DNA of 64,000 nucleotides from Carnobacterium gallinarum DSM 4847 (GCF_000744375.1 NZ_JQLU01000005.1:2005496-2069495), one strand, 5' to 3'. Counted from the stretch's first letter, positions 16,251-25,209 are shown. Notes: generated from the letters alone by a model not told the origin. Program-made: numbers and translations.

Positions 16251-17138
16251 TTAGTCATTCCATAAAAATTTTTGAACTAAGCGATCAACCTTGAGATTTT
16301 CATGTAAAAGGCTATGTGCAGCCCAAAATCCCGTAATCGCTACTTCCTGATAATTCTCTGATGGAAAGATAAATTTGGCACTTAAACCACTATCAACAGC
16401 TACCGCACCATCACTGCGACTCCCGTCATCTAAATCACCAACAATATTTAGAACGTGCAACTGTTTTGGAATAGAATCTTGTCGCTCTTTTAGTTTCTTA
16501 AAATAAATTGATTCTTTTTTAGGTCCAGTTGAACTTAAATCATAGTCGGTCACTCCGTCATCCCCAATGGCGGAACCATTAAATGGGGTACCAAGGGCAA
16601 CGAATTTATGGATTTCTGGGAAGGTTTCTTGATTATAGAGGTATTCAGTAAAGTAAGTAAAATCTAATCCACCATAAGAATGACCAATGACATCTATTTG
16701 ATTAATATGATAAGTATTTTTCAATTCTGCCATAGCACTCGATAGCCATTTAACATTTTGTTTGAGCTTTGCTGTATTATCTTCAAATTCAATCCGAATC
16801 ATTGGATGCTTCATGGCTGGATCATAAACACCAGAAGTTTGGAGTGAGCCATCTTTTTGAACTCTTAAAACAAGTGAAGGCGTGGCTATATTTTCGATGC
16901 TATAACGTAAATCAGTTGTAAAAAAAGTCCATTTAGAACCAGAATATCCATGAATGAGAACCGTGGGAATTGAATTGGTAGGCTGCTCTTCTTGGGTAGA
17001 CATAGCCGTAAAAAAATGTTGAAGTCGATAATAAGTAGGGGCTAGTAAAGTTGTTTGTGTGCCAATAAAAAATAAAATAAGAATGGAAATAATTAGACTT
17101 GCCACTTTGAAATTACGTTTTTTTTGTTTAATAGACAT
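16251..17138 (-). CDS. DUF915 family alpha/beta hydrolase, membrane-anchored
   Basis: 295 aa. N-terminal hydrophobic segment (about 12-33) anchors or exports the protein. The hydrolase domain has an oxyanion segment TVLIHGYSGSKW, nucleophile elbow GHSYGG, Asp in NIVGDLDDGSRSDGAV and His in AAHSLLHEN, completing the triad. DUF915 proteins are surface lipase- or esterase-like hydrolases of lactic acid bacteria and listeria. I take ATG 17138 because GAAGGTGAC is 6 bases before it; the frame extends to 17192 without a ribosome site. Confidence 0.85.
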   Translation of the reverse strand: MSIKQKKRNFKVASLIISILILFFIGTQTTLLAPTYYRLQHFFTAMSTQEEQPTNSIPTVLIHGYSGSKWTFFTTDLRYSIENIATPSLVLRVQKDGSLQTSGVYDPAMKHPMIRIEFEDNTAKLKQNVKWLSSAMAELKNTYHINQIDVIGHSYGGLDFTYFTEYLYNQETFPEIHKFVALGTPFNGSAIGDDGVTDYDLSSTGPKKESIYFKKLKERQDSIPKQLHVLNIVGDLDDGSRSDGAVAVDSGLSAKFIFPSENYQEVAITGFWAAHSLLHENLKVDRLVQKFLWND

Positions 17139-17309
17139 CAGAGTCACCTTCGTTTCATGCTTATATAGTAGCATATTTTTTTGAAAATTCAATGAAAAAA
17201 GATCAAGGTAAAATGAAAATAAGAGTAATCGTATTTAGTTGATTTTATTCTAATTTTTTGTGTTAAAATAGCGGAGAAACGAAATCATAAAAAAGTGAGG
17301 GTTATGCTG

Positions 17310-17798
17310 ATGAAAGAGAGAATTGAAGCGCAGGAAGATGCGACAATTGAAGCATCGTTTGACTTGTTTTTAGACGTAGATCAAAAAACGGCATGGGAAT
17401 TATTAACTACAACAGAAGGTTTGCAAAAATGGTTTAATGAGTTGCAAATTGGCGAATTAGGTGCTACAGGCTTTCTAGAATTTATTATGACTCCAGAGGA
17501 AAAAATCACTATGCCGATTCTAAGCTATCAACCGCAGGAAGTTATTGGTTTTCAATGGGATCAAAATCAAGTATTGTTTCATATAGAAGGTGTGAAACCG
17601 CAACAAACAAAATTAACTTTTAGAGAAATTATAACAGCAGTCAATGGGCATACCGGTCGGGATATTGCTGGTTGGAAGATGTGCCTGCATAAATTAATGC
17701 GGGTTAGTCAAAATAAACCTTATGTATTTAATCAAGTCGAATTTGATCAAAGTGCTCTTCGTTATCAAAAAGAGTGTGAATTTCTAGCTGAAACCTAG
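17310..17798 (+). CDS. SRPBCC (AHSA1-like) domain protein
   Basis: 162 aa. START-like helix-grip fold: ASFDLFLDVDQKTAWELLTTTEGLQKWFNE opens the domain and GWKMCLHKLMRV closes it with the long C-terminal helix. This group binds small hydrophobic ligands or, as Aha1-type domains, other proteins; no specific ligand can be named. ATG 17310 lies 8 bases after GTGAGGG; earlier in-frame GTG and ATG codons overlap that site. Monocistronic with its own terminator. Confidence 0.8.
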   Translation: MKERIEAQEDATIEASFDLFLDVDQKTAWELLTTTEGLQKWFNELQIGELGATGFLEFIMTPEEKITMPILSYQPQEVIGFQWDQNQVLFHIEGVKPQQTKLTFREIITAVNGHTGRDIAGWKMCLHKLMRVSQNKPYVFNQVEFDQSALRYQKECEFLAET

Positions 17799-17804
17799 AT
17801 TGAA

Positions 17805-17844
17805 AAATAAGTGTTGATGGAAAACCATCAATGCTTATTTTATT
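17805..17844 (+). terminator. Terminator
   Basis: AAATAAGTGTTGATGG pairs with CCATCAATGCTTATTT around AAAA (one G-T style mismatch), followed by TATT. Confidence 0.75.
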
Positions 17845-17933
17845 ATAAAGAAATCTACCTACATACGTTTTTTCTGAAAAATGTCACAAAAGCTTACTCC
17901 CCATTCGTTATATATTTTGAAAGGAGGAATTAG

Positions 17934-18488
17934 ATGCGGTCCGTAAAGAATCATTATCAAAAAATGGAAGAATTATATCAACTATATGAACAAAAAATAT
18001 ACTACGTAGCTTACTCGATTTTATCGAATGTCCAGCAAGCGGAAGATATTACACAAGAAACATTCATTACTCTGTATCAAAATTTAGAAAAAATCAGTCT
18101 GTTAGATACTCATGAGCTAAAGAGTTATATTTTAAAAATTGCGAAGAATAAAGCGATTGACAGTTATCGAAAAAATCAACGGCAAGCTTTATTCATTGAA
18201 GAATATCAAAAAGAAGTGAACGAAGCAGAAACAAGTACGAAAAATCAGGAACAGTATTTAATGTCTGAAGCACAAATGGATACGCTACTAAGTACACTGA
18301 GCGACTCCTATAAAAAGGTGTTTAAATACAAAATATTTTATGGATTAAACTATCAAGAAACCTCTGAATTAATGGGGATAACCGAGGCGACAGCACGAAA
18401 ACAATTTGAACGAGCCAAAAAAAGAGTGATGAATATTATAGGAGGGAGTCCAAATGACGAATTTGAAGAGCTCAAAAAAAATAGATGA
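17934..18488 (+). CDS. Sigma-70 family (ECF-like) RNA polymerase sigma factor
   Basis: 184 aa. Region 2 is at about 10-75 (QKIYYVAYSILSNVQQAEDITQETFITLYQN, with the -10-binding LKSYILKIAKNKAIDSYRK) and region 4 at about 120-170 (LSDSYKKVFKYKIFYGLNYQETSELMGITEATARKQ). Regions 1 and 3 are missing, as in ECF factors. AAAGGAGG precedes the ATG. Its end overlaps the next gene by 35 bases, the usual arrangement for a sigma factor and its membrane-bound antagonist. Target promoters unknown. Confidence 0.9.
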   Translation: MRSVKNHYQKMEELYQLYEQKIYYVAYSILSNVQQAEDITQETFITLYQNLEKISLLDTHELKSYILKIAKNKAIDSYRKNQRQALFIEEYQKEVNEAETSTKNQEQYLMSEAQMDTLLSTLSDSYKKVFKYKIFYGLNYQETSELMGITEATARKQFERAKKRVMNIIGGSPNDEFEELKKNR

Positions 18489-19884
18489 ACTAGCAGAAAA
18501 AATTGCATTAGAGGATTTTGATAATATAGAGAAAAATCATGAATTTTCAGACACGTACCAACAGAAAAGAAAGGTTTTTATGAGAGACATTAGAAAAAAT
18601 AGCCAATCAAAAATAAAACATAATAAGAAAAAAATGATTAGTGTAGCCGCCGCAATTTTATTTATTGCCATACCAACAACTGTTTTTGCAGCAACTAAAA
18701 TTTATGATAGTGTAGTGAAGCAACAAAAATATGAAACAAGGATTTCATTAATAAATAAAGATGACAAGAAAATAAATAAAGAGTATCAATTGGTTATAGC
18801 AGATTTACCTGAAAATATGGAAGCTATGAATAATGAGTCCTTAAAATATTCATTTAAAGATAACTATGGTAAAGGTGGATTTTCATTTTTATTGTGGCGG
18901 GTGGGCAAAAAAAATGAGTTTATTGCTGAAAACACAAAGGATTATGTAGAAAAAGAAATTAATGGTAAAAAGGCAATTATCGTTAATGTAGATAACGGAA
19001 TAGAAAAGCTTTCCTTCAATAAACATATCTATCTAGTTTTTGAAGAGGAAGGAATTGTTGTAGAAAGTTACGTTGGTAGCGATGTTTCTGATGAACAAAT
19101 GATGGCTGTTTTAGGAAGTATTTCTTTTAAACCAACAACAAAGGAAGTAGCTTCTTATATAAGAGACTATGATTCAGAGCGTTCAACCAACCAAATTCCA
19201 GCATCAGTAGCTGATCGTAAGATTGTTCCCTTGGAAAAAGAGAGTAAAAAATTATTTAAAGTTGGTCAAAAAATTCCAATAACAACGTTTGAAGGGAGTA
19301 AGTTAGACTATACAATTGAAAAAGTTGAAGTTTTTGATTCACTTGTCAATTTCAAAGAAGAAAGTTTTAATCCTTTTATTCTAGAGCGTTTAAATGAAGC
19401 GAATGCAATGGATCAAGCTAAAAATTTAATTCCTTATCAAAGAAGTGAATTTAAAGCTGGCGATGGCAAAAATACAATTAATGAATTAACCAATAAAACG
19501 TTAATCAAACCAAAATTTGTGTTCATAACAACTTCAGTTAAAAATATGAAAACAAAAGCAACTGAAGAGATTTATATGACGCCATCTTTAGAAATACTAA
19601 AATCAGAAAAAAATGGTTGGACTTTTGCACAAAAAAATGGAACGTTTGAAAATGGAATCAAAACTGGCGAAGTCGATTATTTAGAACCTGCCGGTGAAGG
19701 AAAAGCCTTTTATAATATTGGGAGACTCGCTCCTGGCAAAACAATAACTATCAAATTAGGTTATCTTGTGGATGAAGATAAGCTGGATTCAATGTTTATT
19801 GATGCATTTAATAATCAAGGGATGGATGATAAAAAAGAAGATTTAAATGCTGAAAAATACACTTGGATTGATATTCGTCAATAA
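18454..19884 (+). CDS. Putative membrane anti-sigma factor with large extracellular domain
   Basis: 476 aa. Cytoplasmic N-terminus of about 60 residues, one membrane segment (about 63-80, MISVAAAILFIAIPTTVFAA), then about 390 extracellular residues. The first outside part (to about 225) looks like a DUF4367/DUF4179-type sensor; the last part (about 265-470) is a beta-rich domain seen in extracellular signal proteins. GGAGGGAG before ATG 18454, inside the sigma gene, indicates coupled translation. Release of the sigma factor by proteolysis would be the expected mechanism; this is inference from layout. Confidence 0.75.
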   Translation: MTNLKSSKKIDELAEKIALEDFDNIEKNHEFSDTYQQKRKVFMRDIRKNSQSKIKHNKKKMISVAAAILFIAIPTTVFAATKIYDSVVKQQKYETRISLINKDDKKINKEYQLVIADLPENMEAMNNESLKYSFKDNYGKGGFSFLLWRVGKKNEFIAENTKDYVEKEINGKKAIIVNVDNGIEKLSFNKHIYLVFEEEGIVVESYVGSDVSDEQMMAVLGSISFKPTTKEVASYIRDYDSERSTNQIPASVADRKIVPLEKESKKLFKVGQKIPITTFEGSKLDYTIEKVEVFDSLVNFKEESFNPFILERLNEANAMDQAKNLIPYQRSEFKAGDGKNTINELTNKTLIKPKFVFITTSVKNMKTKATEEIYMTPSLEILKSEKNGWTFAQKNGTFENGIKTGEVDYLEPAGEGKAFYNIGRLAPGKTITIKLGYLVDEDKLDSMFIDAFNNQGMDDKKEDLNAEKYTWIDIRQ

Positions 19885-19888
19885 TAGT

Positions 19889-19924
19889 AAAGCGCGTAAA
19901 ATTTGAATTTTATGCGCTTTTTTT
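19889..19924 (+). terminator. Terminator of the sigma operon
   Basis: AAAGCGC...GCGCTTT with TAAAAT/ATTTTA continuing the stem, then TTTTTTT. Confidence 0.9.
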
Positions 19925-19953
19925 ACTACTTAAAATAAATAAATTAAAAATAG

Positions 19954-20002
19954 TTGACATTTTTGTAAGGTACCTGTATTATATCGTGTATAAGGTACCT
20001 TA
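19954..20002 (+). promoter_or_regulatory. Promoter with two AGGTACCT operators (marR autoregulation)
   Basis: TTGACA (19954-19959), 17-base spacer, TATTAT (19977-19982). The palindrome AGGTACCT occurs in the spacer (19968-19975) and again just downstream of -10 as TAAGGTACCTTA (19991-20002); centres are 25 bp apart. Repressor binding here would block RNA polymerase. Confidence 0.8.
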
Positions 20003-20033
20003 CTAAAAAATGAAAACAGAGGAGCATGACATT

Positions 20034-20717
20034 ATGACTGAAAATACAAACAATAATACCCAAGGAAAACACACATTAACTGAGCAATTTAGACAATTGA
20101 ATAAATTACAACACTTCTATTTTGGTAAAAAACGTATGGAGGCTTTTGGTAGAAATCCGCAACGTGAACAAGGTCGCGTATTAGTTATCATCAAAATGCA
20201 ACCAGAAATTAGTCAAAAAGAATTAGCTTATTTATTGGATATGCACCCACAGGTCTTAAATGAGCTGTTGGCTAAACTAGAAAAAGATGATTTAATTACT
20301 CGCGTTTCAAGTGAAGAAGATCAACGCAGTATAAAAATCACGTTAACAGATGCCGGGTTAAATGCAATCAATCAAGAATCAGAATCAACAGATGAAGCAA
20401 CAATCTTTGCTGTTTTATCTGTTGATGAACAAGTCCAATTATCTGAATATATAGAACGCATCATTAATGAACTAGATAAAAAAATGCCAAAAGAAGAAAT
20501 CGAAAATTTTAAAGCTAAAATGCAACAAATGCGTCATGGTAAAGGGGATTTTCCTGAAAGAGGTCGAGGTGGTCATGGTCATTCATTTAAAGGGGAACAT
20601 AGTCCACGTTTTAATAGAGGTGAGAGTGATGTTCATAAGTTTGATAGAAGAGCGGACCCATTCTTTGCTGCGGGTTCAAGCTTTGAGAGATTTTCTTTTG
20701 ATCAAGAAAATAGCTAA
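20034..20717 (+). CDS. MarR family regulator with a Gly/Arg/His/Phe-rich tail
   Basis: 227 aa. A winged-helix domain covers about 15-150: QGRVLVIIKMQPEISQKELAYLLDMHPQVLNELLAKLEKDDLITRVSSEEDQRSIKI is the helix-turn-helix and wing. The remaining 60 or so residues, from QQMRHGKGDFPERGRGG on, are low-complexity (Gly, Arg, His, Phe, Ser), which is unusual for MarR proteins. ATG 20034 follows AGAGGAG; an in-frame ATG at 20010 lacks a site. The twin palindromes over its promoter indicate autorepression. A tiny membrane peptide gene follows in the same unit. Confidence 0.85.
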   Translation: MTENTNNNTQGKHTLTEQFRQLNKLQHFYFGKKRMEAFGRNPQREQGRVLVIIKMQPEISQKELAYLLDMHPQVLNELLAKLEKDDLITRVSSEEDQRSIKITLTDAGLNAINQESESTDEATIFAVLSVDEQVQLSEYIERIINELDKKMPKEEIENFKAKMQQMRHGKGDFPERGRGGHGHSFKGEHSPRFNRGESDVHKFDRRADPFFAAGSSFERFSFDQENS

Positions 20718-20746
20718 CTAAATAAAAATAAAAGGAGTTGATGGTT

Positions 20747-20815
20747 ATGATTGCCATTTGTTTATGGATAGTTTATACTTACAAATTATCCAAAGAATCC
20801 CCTGTAAGTGCATAA
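20747..20815 (+). CDS. 22-residue single-span membrane peptide
   Basis: Reads MIAICLWIVYTYKLSKES then PVSA. One hydrophobic span with a Lys flank. AAAGGAG lies 9 bases before the ATG (an in-frame ATG at 20741 is also possible but too close). It begins 30 bp after the MarR gene with no terminator between them, so it is likely co-transcribed. Too short for family assignment. Confidence 0.5.
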   Translation: MIAICLWIVYTYKLSKESPVSA

Positions 20816-20830
20816 TTAGCAAACAGGAGT

Positions 20831-20867
20831 ATTAAAATTAGCTAGTCAAAAAGCAGCTAGTTTTAAT
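20831..20867 (+). terminator. Possible terminator after the small peptide
   Basis: ATTAAAATTAGCTAG and GCTAGTTTTAAT form an imperfect stem; the T run is short. Confidence 0.4.
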
Positions 20868-20942
20868 ACTACATACTACTCTTTAAAAAATAACTTTTTA
20901 TGGTTATAAGAAATTTTTCTCGCATCTTTTAATATTTAACGG

Positions 20943-20967
20943 TATACTGAATTTCTAAATAGGAAAG
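20943..20967 (+). promoter_or_regulatory. -10 box and IclR/KdgR-like operator
   Basis: TATACT at 20943-20948 is followed directly by ATTTCTAAATAGGAAAG (20951-20967). This matches, at 15 of 17 bases, the complement of the perfect palindrome in front of kdgA (39243-39261). Position over the start of transcription fits autorepression by the IclR protein encoded next. Confidence 0.65.
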
Positions 20968-21013
20968 AATAGTTCTTCTTACTAAATTAATTTAGCTAAA
21001 AGGATGAGAATAG

Positions 21014-21796
21014 ATGACAACTGAAAAACAACCTTATGGAACAGTCTTAATTAAAGCATCAAAAATCGTTGATTTTCTCTCAGAGAGTAAAAATCCGCAA
21101 CCTTTAAATATGATTGCCAAAGAAACAGAAATGACTAGTCCAACGACTTTAAAAATCTTAGATACATTGGTCTTAATTGGCTATGTAAAAAAGGATTCAG
21201 ATACGAAAAAGTTCAGCTTAGGTCCAGCGTTAATTCGCTATGCTAATCAATATTTGGCGAATTTAGATTTGATTAAAATCAGTTATCCTTACCTAAAACA
21301 TTTGCAAGACCAATTCGATGAAACGGTTCATCTAGGAATGTTAGAAGGGGATAAAGTGATGTATGTAAATAAATTGGAAACTAAGAAAACAATAACATGT
21401 ACAAATTCACGCATTGGAATCAGCACACCTTTATACAGTTCAGCAATGGGCAAATCCTTGTTAGCGGAGTACCGTGGAAGTGATCTTAAAACATATTTAG
21501 ACCAAATTGAGTTACGCTCGTTTACTTCAAATACCATCACAGACAAAGACGTATTGATGAAAGAAGTCATTGAAGCACAAAAAAAGGGGTATGCCTTTGA
21601 TGATGAGGAAAACGAGAATGAAGTTTTTTGTATTGGTAGTTCTCTAGTATTAGACGGCGAAATCTATGGCGCTTTTAGTATCAGTGTGCCAAAATATCGA
21701 ATTACTGAGGAAAGTAAAAAAGAGTTTGCTAGAGAAGTTTTGGAAACAAAGAAAAATATTTTAGCAGAATTGCAACAGATGAAAAATTTTATGTAA
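21014..21796 (+). CDS. kdgR: IclR family regulator, probable KdgR
   Basis: 260 aa. An N-terminal winged helix (about 10-70: QPLNMIAKETEMTSPTTLKILDTLVLIGYVKKD) is followed by an IclR effector domain (about 80-250: HLGMLEGDKVMYVNKLE, STPLYSSAMGKSLLAE, KGYAFDDEENENEVFCIGS). Ribosome site AAAAGGATGAG. IclR proteins of this type sense 2-keto-3-deoxygluconate in uronate catabolism. The kdg operon lies 17 kb downstream, beyond a toxin island, and shares its operator sequence, which is my reason for the name. Confidence 0.8.
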   Translation: MTTEKQPYGTVLIKASKIVDFLSESKNPQPLNMIAKETEMTSPTTLKILDTLVLIGYVKKDSDTKKFSLGPALIRYANQYLANLDLIKISYPYLKHLQDQFDETVHLGMLEGDKVMYVNKLETKKTITCTNSRIGISTPLYSSAMGKSLLAEYRGSDLKTYLDQIELRSFTSNTITDKDVLMKEVIEAQKKGYAFDDEENENEVFCIGSSLVLDGEIYGAFSISVPKYRITEESKKEFAREVLETKKNILAELQQMKNFM

Positions 21797-21883
21797 GAAA
21801 GTTAGCAAGTGAATAAGGTAAATAATTGGACTCTTTGTCAATGAGGACGGATGAGTTACTTTTGTACTCTTATTTAAATTTAA

Positions 21884-22425
21884 AATGGCTCTACGTCAAA
21901 TGGTGTTGATGGGTCTTCTTCAAGAGAATAAAATCGGTTTGGTTTAAGCAGTTTGAGAGGGAACTTTCAAGCTGCTTTTTGCGTGGTGCGACAAGCCAGT
22001 AAAATTCTTGGTCTTAGACTGGAGAAACTGCGGTAACTAGAAGCAATGGGCTTTAAGGTTTTGATTTTGTTGAGGGTTTCCAGAGGACCGCTGGAGTAAG
22101 GCAATTGGAACGTAGGGGCAATCCGATGTTTATGCTTCTTCAAGGTATGGTTTTTAGCTCTTCTGATACTTGGGTAGGAATCGCATGTAACAACGCTTCA
22201 AAGGACGCAAAATCCTTTTGTTTAAAGGTATAAAAAAGATCTTGATCATACAAATAGCTGGCTTTTGATTCCTCATCCAACGTCAGGAGATAGTCGGTGA
22301 AATTCAAGGTGTTGGAATCCTTTAAAAACAAGCGCCAATACCGTTTTAACACTGAACGATATGAAAAGGGTCAATCACGGTTTTCGCGTTTGGAAAAAGC
22401 TTTTGAATGACAATGAAATAATATG
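21884..22425 (-). mobile_element. ISL3 family element remnant (transposase pseudogene)
   Basis: Minus-strand pieces of an ISL3 transposase in different frames: FPNAKTVIDPFHIVQ (about 22350-22400), then LKRYWRLFLK through LYDQDLFYTFKQKDF (22140-22352), then GPLETLNKIKTLKPIASSYR and an end at 21967. These match the catalytic and C-terminal parts of ISL3 transposases; the N-terminal half is gone and there are frameshifts. GGCTCTACGTCAAATGGTGTTGAT at about 21885 looks like the ISL3 terminal repeat. Marks the left edge of the toxin island. Confidence 0.75.
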
Positions 22426-22475
22426 TTGATGTGCAATATAAAAAATCTATCATATAAAAACTTAGTAAACTGTTT

Positions 22476-22504
22476 TTGATAAAATAGACAAGATACTATA
22501 TAAA
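22476..22504 (+). promoter_or_regulatory. Promoter of the first LXG operon
   Basis: TTGATA (22476-22481), 17-base spacer, TATAAA (22499-22504), 110 bases before the first gene. Confidence 0.7.
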
Positions 22505-22614
22505 GTGTTATTCTATTTATAGAAGAACATTTATTTTTTTATAAATGGATGGGAAGTAAAGATGTAAAGAATTAGATGACCATGTATGAGTCTGCAAATT
22601 AAAGGAGAATAATC

Positions 22615-22878
22615 ATGACAGGACAAGTATCTACAAATAAGGAAGTGGTTTCAACTCTTACTAAGGGAATGAAACAACCAGTAAAAGAAGTGGATTTTTC
22701 ATTACAAAATTCTATTTCTTATTCAAATAGTACAGCTGTAAGTAAATTAAAAAGCTGTCTCTCTACGTTAAAAAATGGAACGAAAGAATTTAAAAAAGAT
22801 GTTGAAGTGGACGTTGGAAATTTAGTGAAAATTCATGAAGCCATTCAGAAAACGGACCAGGAATTAGGGAGGAAGTAA
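22615..22878 (+). CDS. LXG-associated small helical protein (TIGR04197/SACOL2603-like)
   Basis: 87 aa, helical, no signal peptide. SYSNSTAVSKLKSCLSTLKNGTKEFKKDVEVDVGNLVKIHEAIQKTD matches the small WXG-like partners encoded before LXG toxins, which bind the LXG domain and help target it to type VII secretion. AAAGGAG precedes the ATG; its end overlaps the next gene by one base. The three genes form a coupled operon. Confidence 0.75.
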   Translation: MTGQVSTNKEVVSTLTKGMKQPVKEVDFSLQNSISYSNSTAVSKLKSCLSTLKNGTKEFKKDVEVDVGNLVKIHEAIQKTDQELGRK

Positions 22879-23267
22879 TGAATCATCAAAAAGAAGTTAA
22901 GAAAAGTAGTCGACAATTAAATGAAGAGTATTTAGATGCGGAAGCAGGTGTACAACGATTAAATAAAGCTAGAAATACGATTGATATCGCTTATTTAGAT
23001 TTTCAGAAATTTGCAAAACAAGAGCGTGAAATTTGGGAAAGATTGGCTACTTTAAGCAAAGGAACAGAGGCTGAACGTTCTGTTTATCAAGAATTAGATT
23101 CTTTAGATGAAGAACAGCAGATGTTCAATCGTGTATTATCCAATGGAGAAGAAGAATTGGATCAAACAATCACTGACAAAACAGCTCAAAGAAATCAATT
23201 AGAAGAAGCGACTGTTCAAGCTAGAAAAGAGGAAACTGAATGCCAAAAATCGACTACCAAGAATTAA
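22878..23267 (+). CDS. DUF3958-like LXG partner protein
   Basis: 129 aa, long continuous amphipathic helices with high Glu/Lys/Gln, consistent with an antiparallel coiled coil. In LXG operons a DUF3958-type protein occupies this second position and binds the toxin's N-terminal domain. It overlaps the preceding gene by one base and the toxin gene by 28 bases. Ribosome site GGGAGG immediately upstream. Confidence 0.7.
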   Translation: MNHQKEVKKSSRQLNEEYLDAEAGVQRLNKARNTIDIAYLDFQKFAKQEREIWERLATLSKGTEAERSVYQELDSLDEEQQMFNRVLSNGEEELDQTITDKTAQRNQLEEATVQARKEETECQKSTTKN

Positions 23268-24733
23268 AAAGTTTGTCAGATGAGCTGACTGCTCTGCGTC
23301 AAACCACCGTGTCTCACTTGGAAGATTACGAACAGTCAAATGATGCCTTCACTAGTGATACTATCTTGACTGGAACAGCATGGGATTCCGGTAAAAGGTA
23401 TCATAAGAACTATAAAATCATTTCCAAGAGCATCTTTAATGCCCTTTATGATAGTGATGATGCGCTTAAAGCATATCTTTCGGCCTTCAAAGGAGTTGTT
23501 GGTGAAGCTGAAAATCGTTTAGATACAGATGAATTAGTTGAGTTGGAAAATGAATTGCGTAGACTACAGACTCAAAAATTAGAGTTTATGGAAGCCATGG
23601 CTGAAGTTTTTAAAGATGTTCCGATTTTAAAAGATTTTTTTGCACAAAATACGATGAATGGTACAATAAAAGAAATTGAACTGTTAAAAAGATATGAGTA
23701 CTTTGAAAACACGACACAAGGTAGCTTTGATGAAGTCTATGAAACCATCGTTGCTATTACTGAAGCTCTTGCCTTTATGGGAGAAAGTAAGAACTTTGCA
23801 GGAGGTTCAAAGGGCTACAATGAAGTGGATTTTTCCTCACTGGGCTGGCATCAACAACTAGATAAATACAATCAAGCAAACGAAGAAGACCATTATGAAA
23901 TCAGAGAAACTAAAACCAAATATGGCACCTTTTATCAGGTGTTAAAAAATGGGAAGGTACAAAAAGAAGCCTCCGAAGCCTTACAATCTTCCGAATTACT
24001 GGATGCGCTGGGTGGAATGGCTAAATTGACTCCTGAAATCTTGAAAATATTAGTTGGCTTAGATGATGTCGAAATCTTATTAGATGATGGCTCCACTAAA
24101 GTTCAAAAAATGGGTGCGGGTTTTTGGTTATTGTTAAGTGTCTTACCGCCAGACAAGATCAAGGATATCCTTAAGAGTGCCAAACTAGCAAAAAAATCAG
24201 GAAAAGCATTAGATGGTATTCATATTACCGAGAAACAATGGAAAGAATATAAGGCGTTAGATAAAAGTGCAACTACACTTGGAAGGTTAGTTCCTGGTGA
24301 GGTTGGTAAAGTTACAGGTGGGAGCTCAACCAAGTTAGGGAAAAATTTATTAGAGTCAATGGGGCTAAAAAAATCGGGGAAATGGTCAGGATACCAAGCA
24401 CAGCACATAATCCCTTCCGAATTAGGCAGTCATTCTGTTATTAAAAAAATGGGAATGGATTTAGATGATGCGACTAATGGTATATTTTTAAGAGTTCCTG
24501 ATGATGCATCCAGTGCAATGTCCCGGCATAGAGGGTATCATTCAACATATAGTGAAGTAGTAAAAAGACAGCTTGATAAAATTGATATAAATTTGTCGCC
24601 TCAAGAATTACAAGAACAGGTTGCTAAATTACAGCAGAACTTAAAAAAATTACAAGAGAGTGGTTTGCCTTTGTATCCTAGCCAAGGAGCCACTGTTGAA
24701 ATGTGGGAAAGATATTTGACTAAACTTAATTAA
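23240..24733 (+). CDS. LXG toxin with C-terminal AHH-type HNH nuclease domain
   Basis: 497 aa, the only full-length toxin of the first array. The N-terminal LXG domain (about 1-200; LTALRQTTVSHLEDYE, then GTAWDSGKRYHKNYK) is a type VII secretion signal module. A linker follows to about 350, with a hydrophobic stretch GFWLLLSVLPPDKIKDIL. The toxin tip (about 365-497) carries YQAQHIIPSELGSH, NGIFLRVP and HRGYHSTYSEVV. These are the AHH/HNH pattern of metal-dependent nucleases used against competing bacteria. Neighbouring immunity gene (DUF4274) follows after 20 bases. The linker is repeated, with other tips, at 26.3, 28.2 and 29.4 kb. Confidence 0.88.
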   Translation: MPKIDYQELKSLSDELTALRQTTVSHLEDYEQSNDAFTSDTILTGTAWDSGKRYHKNYKIISKSIFNALYDSDDALKAYLSAFKGVVGEAENRLDTDELVELENELRRLQTQKLEFMEAMAEVFKDVPILKDFFAQNTMNGTIKEIELLKRYEYFENTTQGSFDEVYETIVAITEALAFMGESKNFAGGSKGYNEVDFSSLGWHQQLDKYNQANEEDHYEIRETKTKYGTFYQVLKNGKVQKEASEALQSSELLDALGGMAKLTPEILKILVGLDDVEILLDDGSTKVQKMGAGFWLLLSVLPPDKIKDILKSAKLAKKSGKALDGIHITEKQWKEYKALDKSATTLGRLVPGEVGKVTGGSSTKLGKNLLESMGLKKSGKWSGYQAQHIIPSELGSHSVIKKMGMDLDDATNGIFLRVPDDASSAMSRHRGYHSTYSEVVKRQLDKIDINLSPQELQEQVAKLQQNLKKLQESGLPLYPSQGATVEMWERYLTKLN

Positions 24734-24753
24734 AATGTGAGGAGTTAAAAAAA

Positions 24754-25209
24754 ATGAATGATAAAGAAAAAGAGATTATAAAAAAAATACTTTATAATGA
24801 AGACTCTGTGGATAAAAAAAGGTTAATTAAAGAAATAAATAATCCAGAACAATTATTTTCACTTGTGGAAAACTATAATTGGAATGACGGATTTGAAATT
24901 CCTAAAGAAGTAATTGAGAATGAATTTTGTGATTTAAGTACGGCATTGTTAACTTTTTATTTAGCTGACGGATACAGACTATTAGAAGACAGAAAATCCT
25001 TTGAAAATAAAGATTTACCTCAATGGGGAGCATTTATTAAGGATTTATTTAATCGTATTCAATCGAATAAATTTAATGAAAGTAGAATAAAATATAAGCC
25101 GGAATTAAACAAAGTACAAAAATATAAACTCATGAAGTCAAATCCTGATGTACTCTCTGTTTTTTTTGAAGGTATTGATGGAGAGTTAACAGATACTAAT
25201 ATTGAATAA
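24754..25209 (+). CDS. DUF4274 immunity protein
   Basis: 151 aa. NYNWNDGFEIPKEVIENEFCDLSTALLTFYLADGYRLLED is the DUF4274 pattern, a family found beside polymorphic toxins. Small, acidic and cytoplasmic, directly after the AHH nuclease toxin, with ribosome site GTGAGGAG. It should neutralise that toxin. A truncated, frameshifted second copy lies at 38524-38867. Confidence 0.82.
   Translation: MNDKEKEIIKKILYNEDSVDKKRLIKEINNPEQLFSLVENYNWNDGFEIPKEVIENEFCDLSTALLTFYLADGYRLLEDRKSFENKDLPQWGAFIKDLFNRIQSNKFNESRIKYKPELNKVQKYKLMKSNPDVLSVFFEGIDGELTDTNIE

Noticed and set aside
21884..22425. Intact insertion sequence
   Set aside because: Only about 150 codons of an ISL3 transposase remain, in several frames, and only one terminal repeat is visible.
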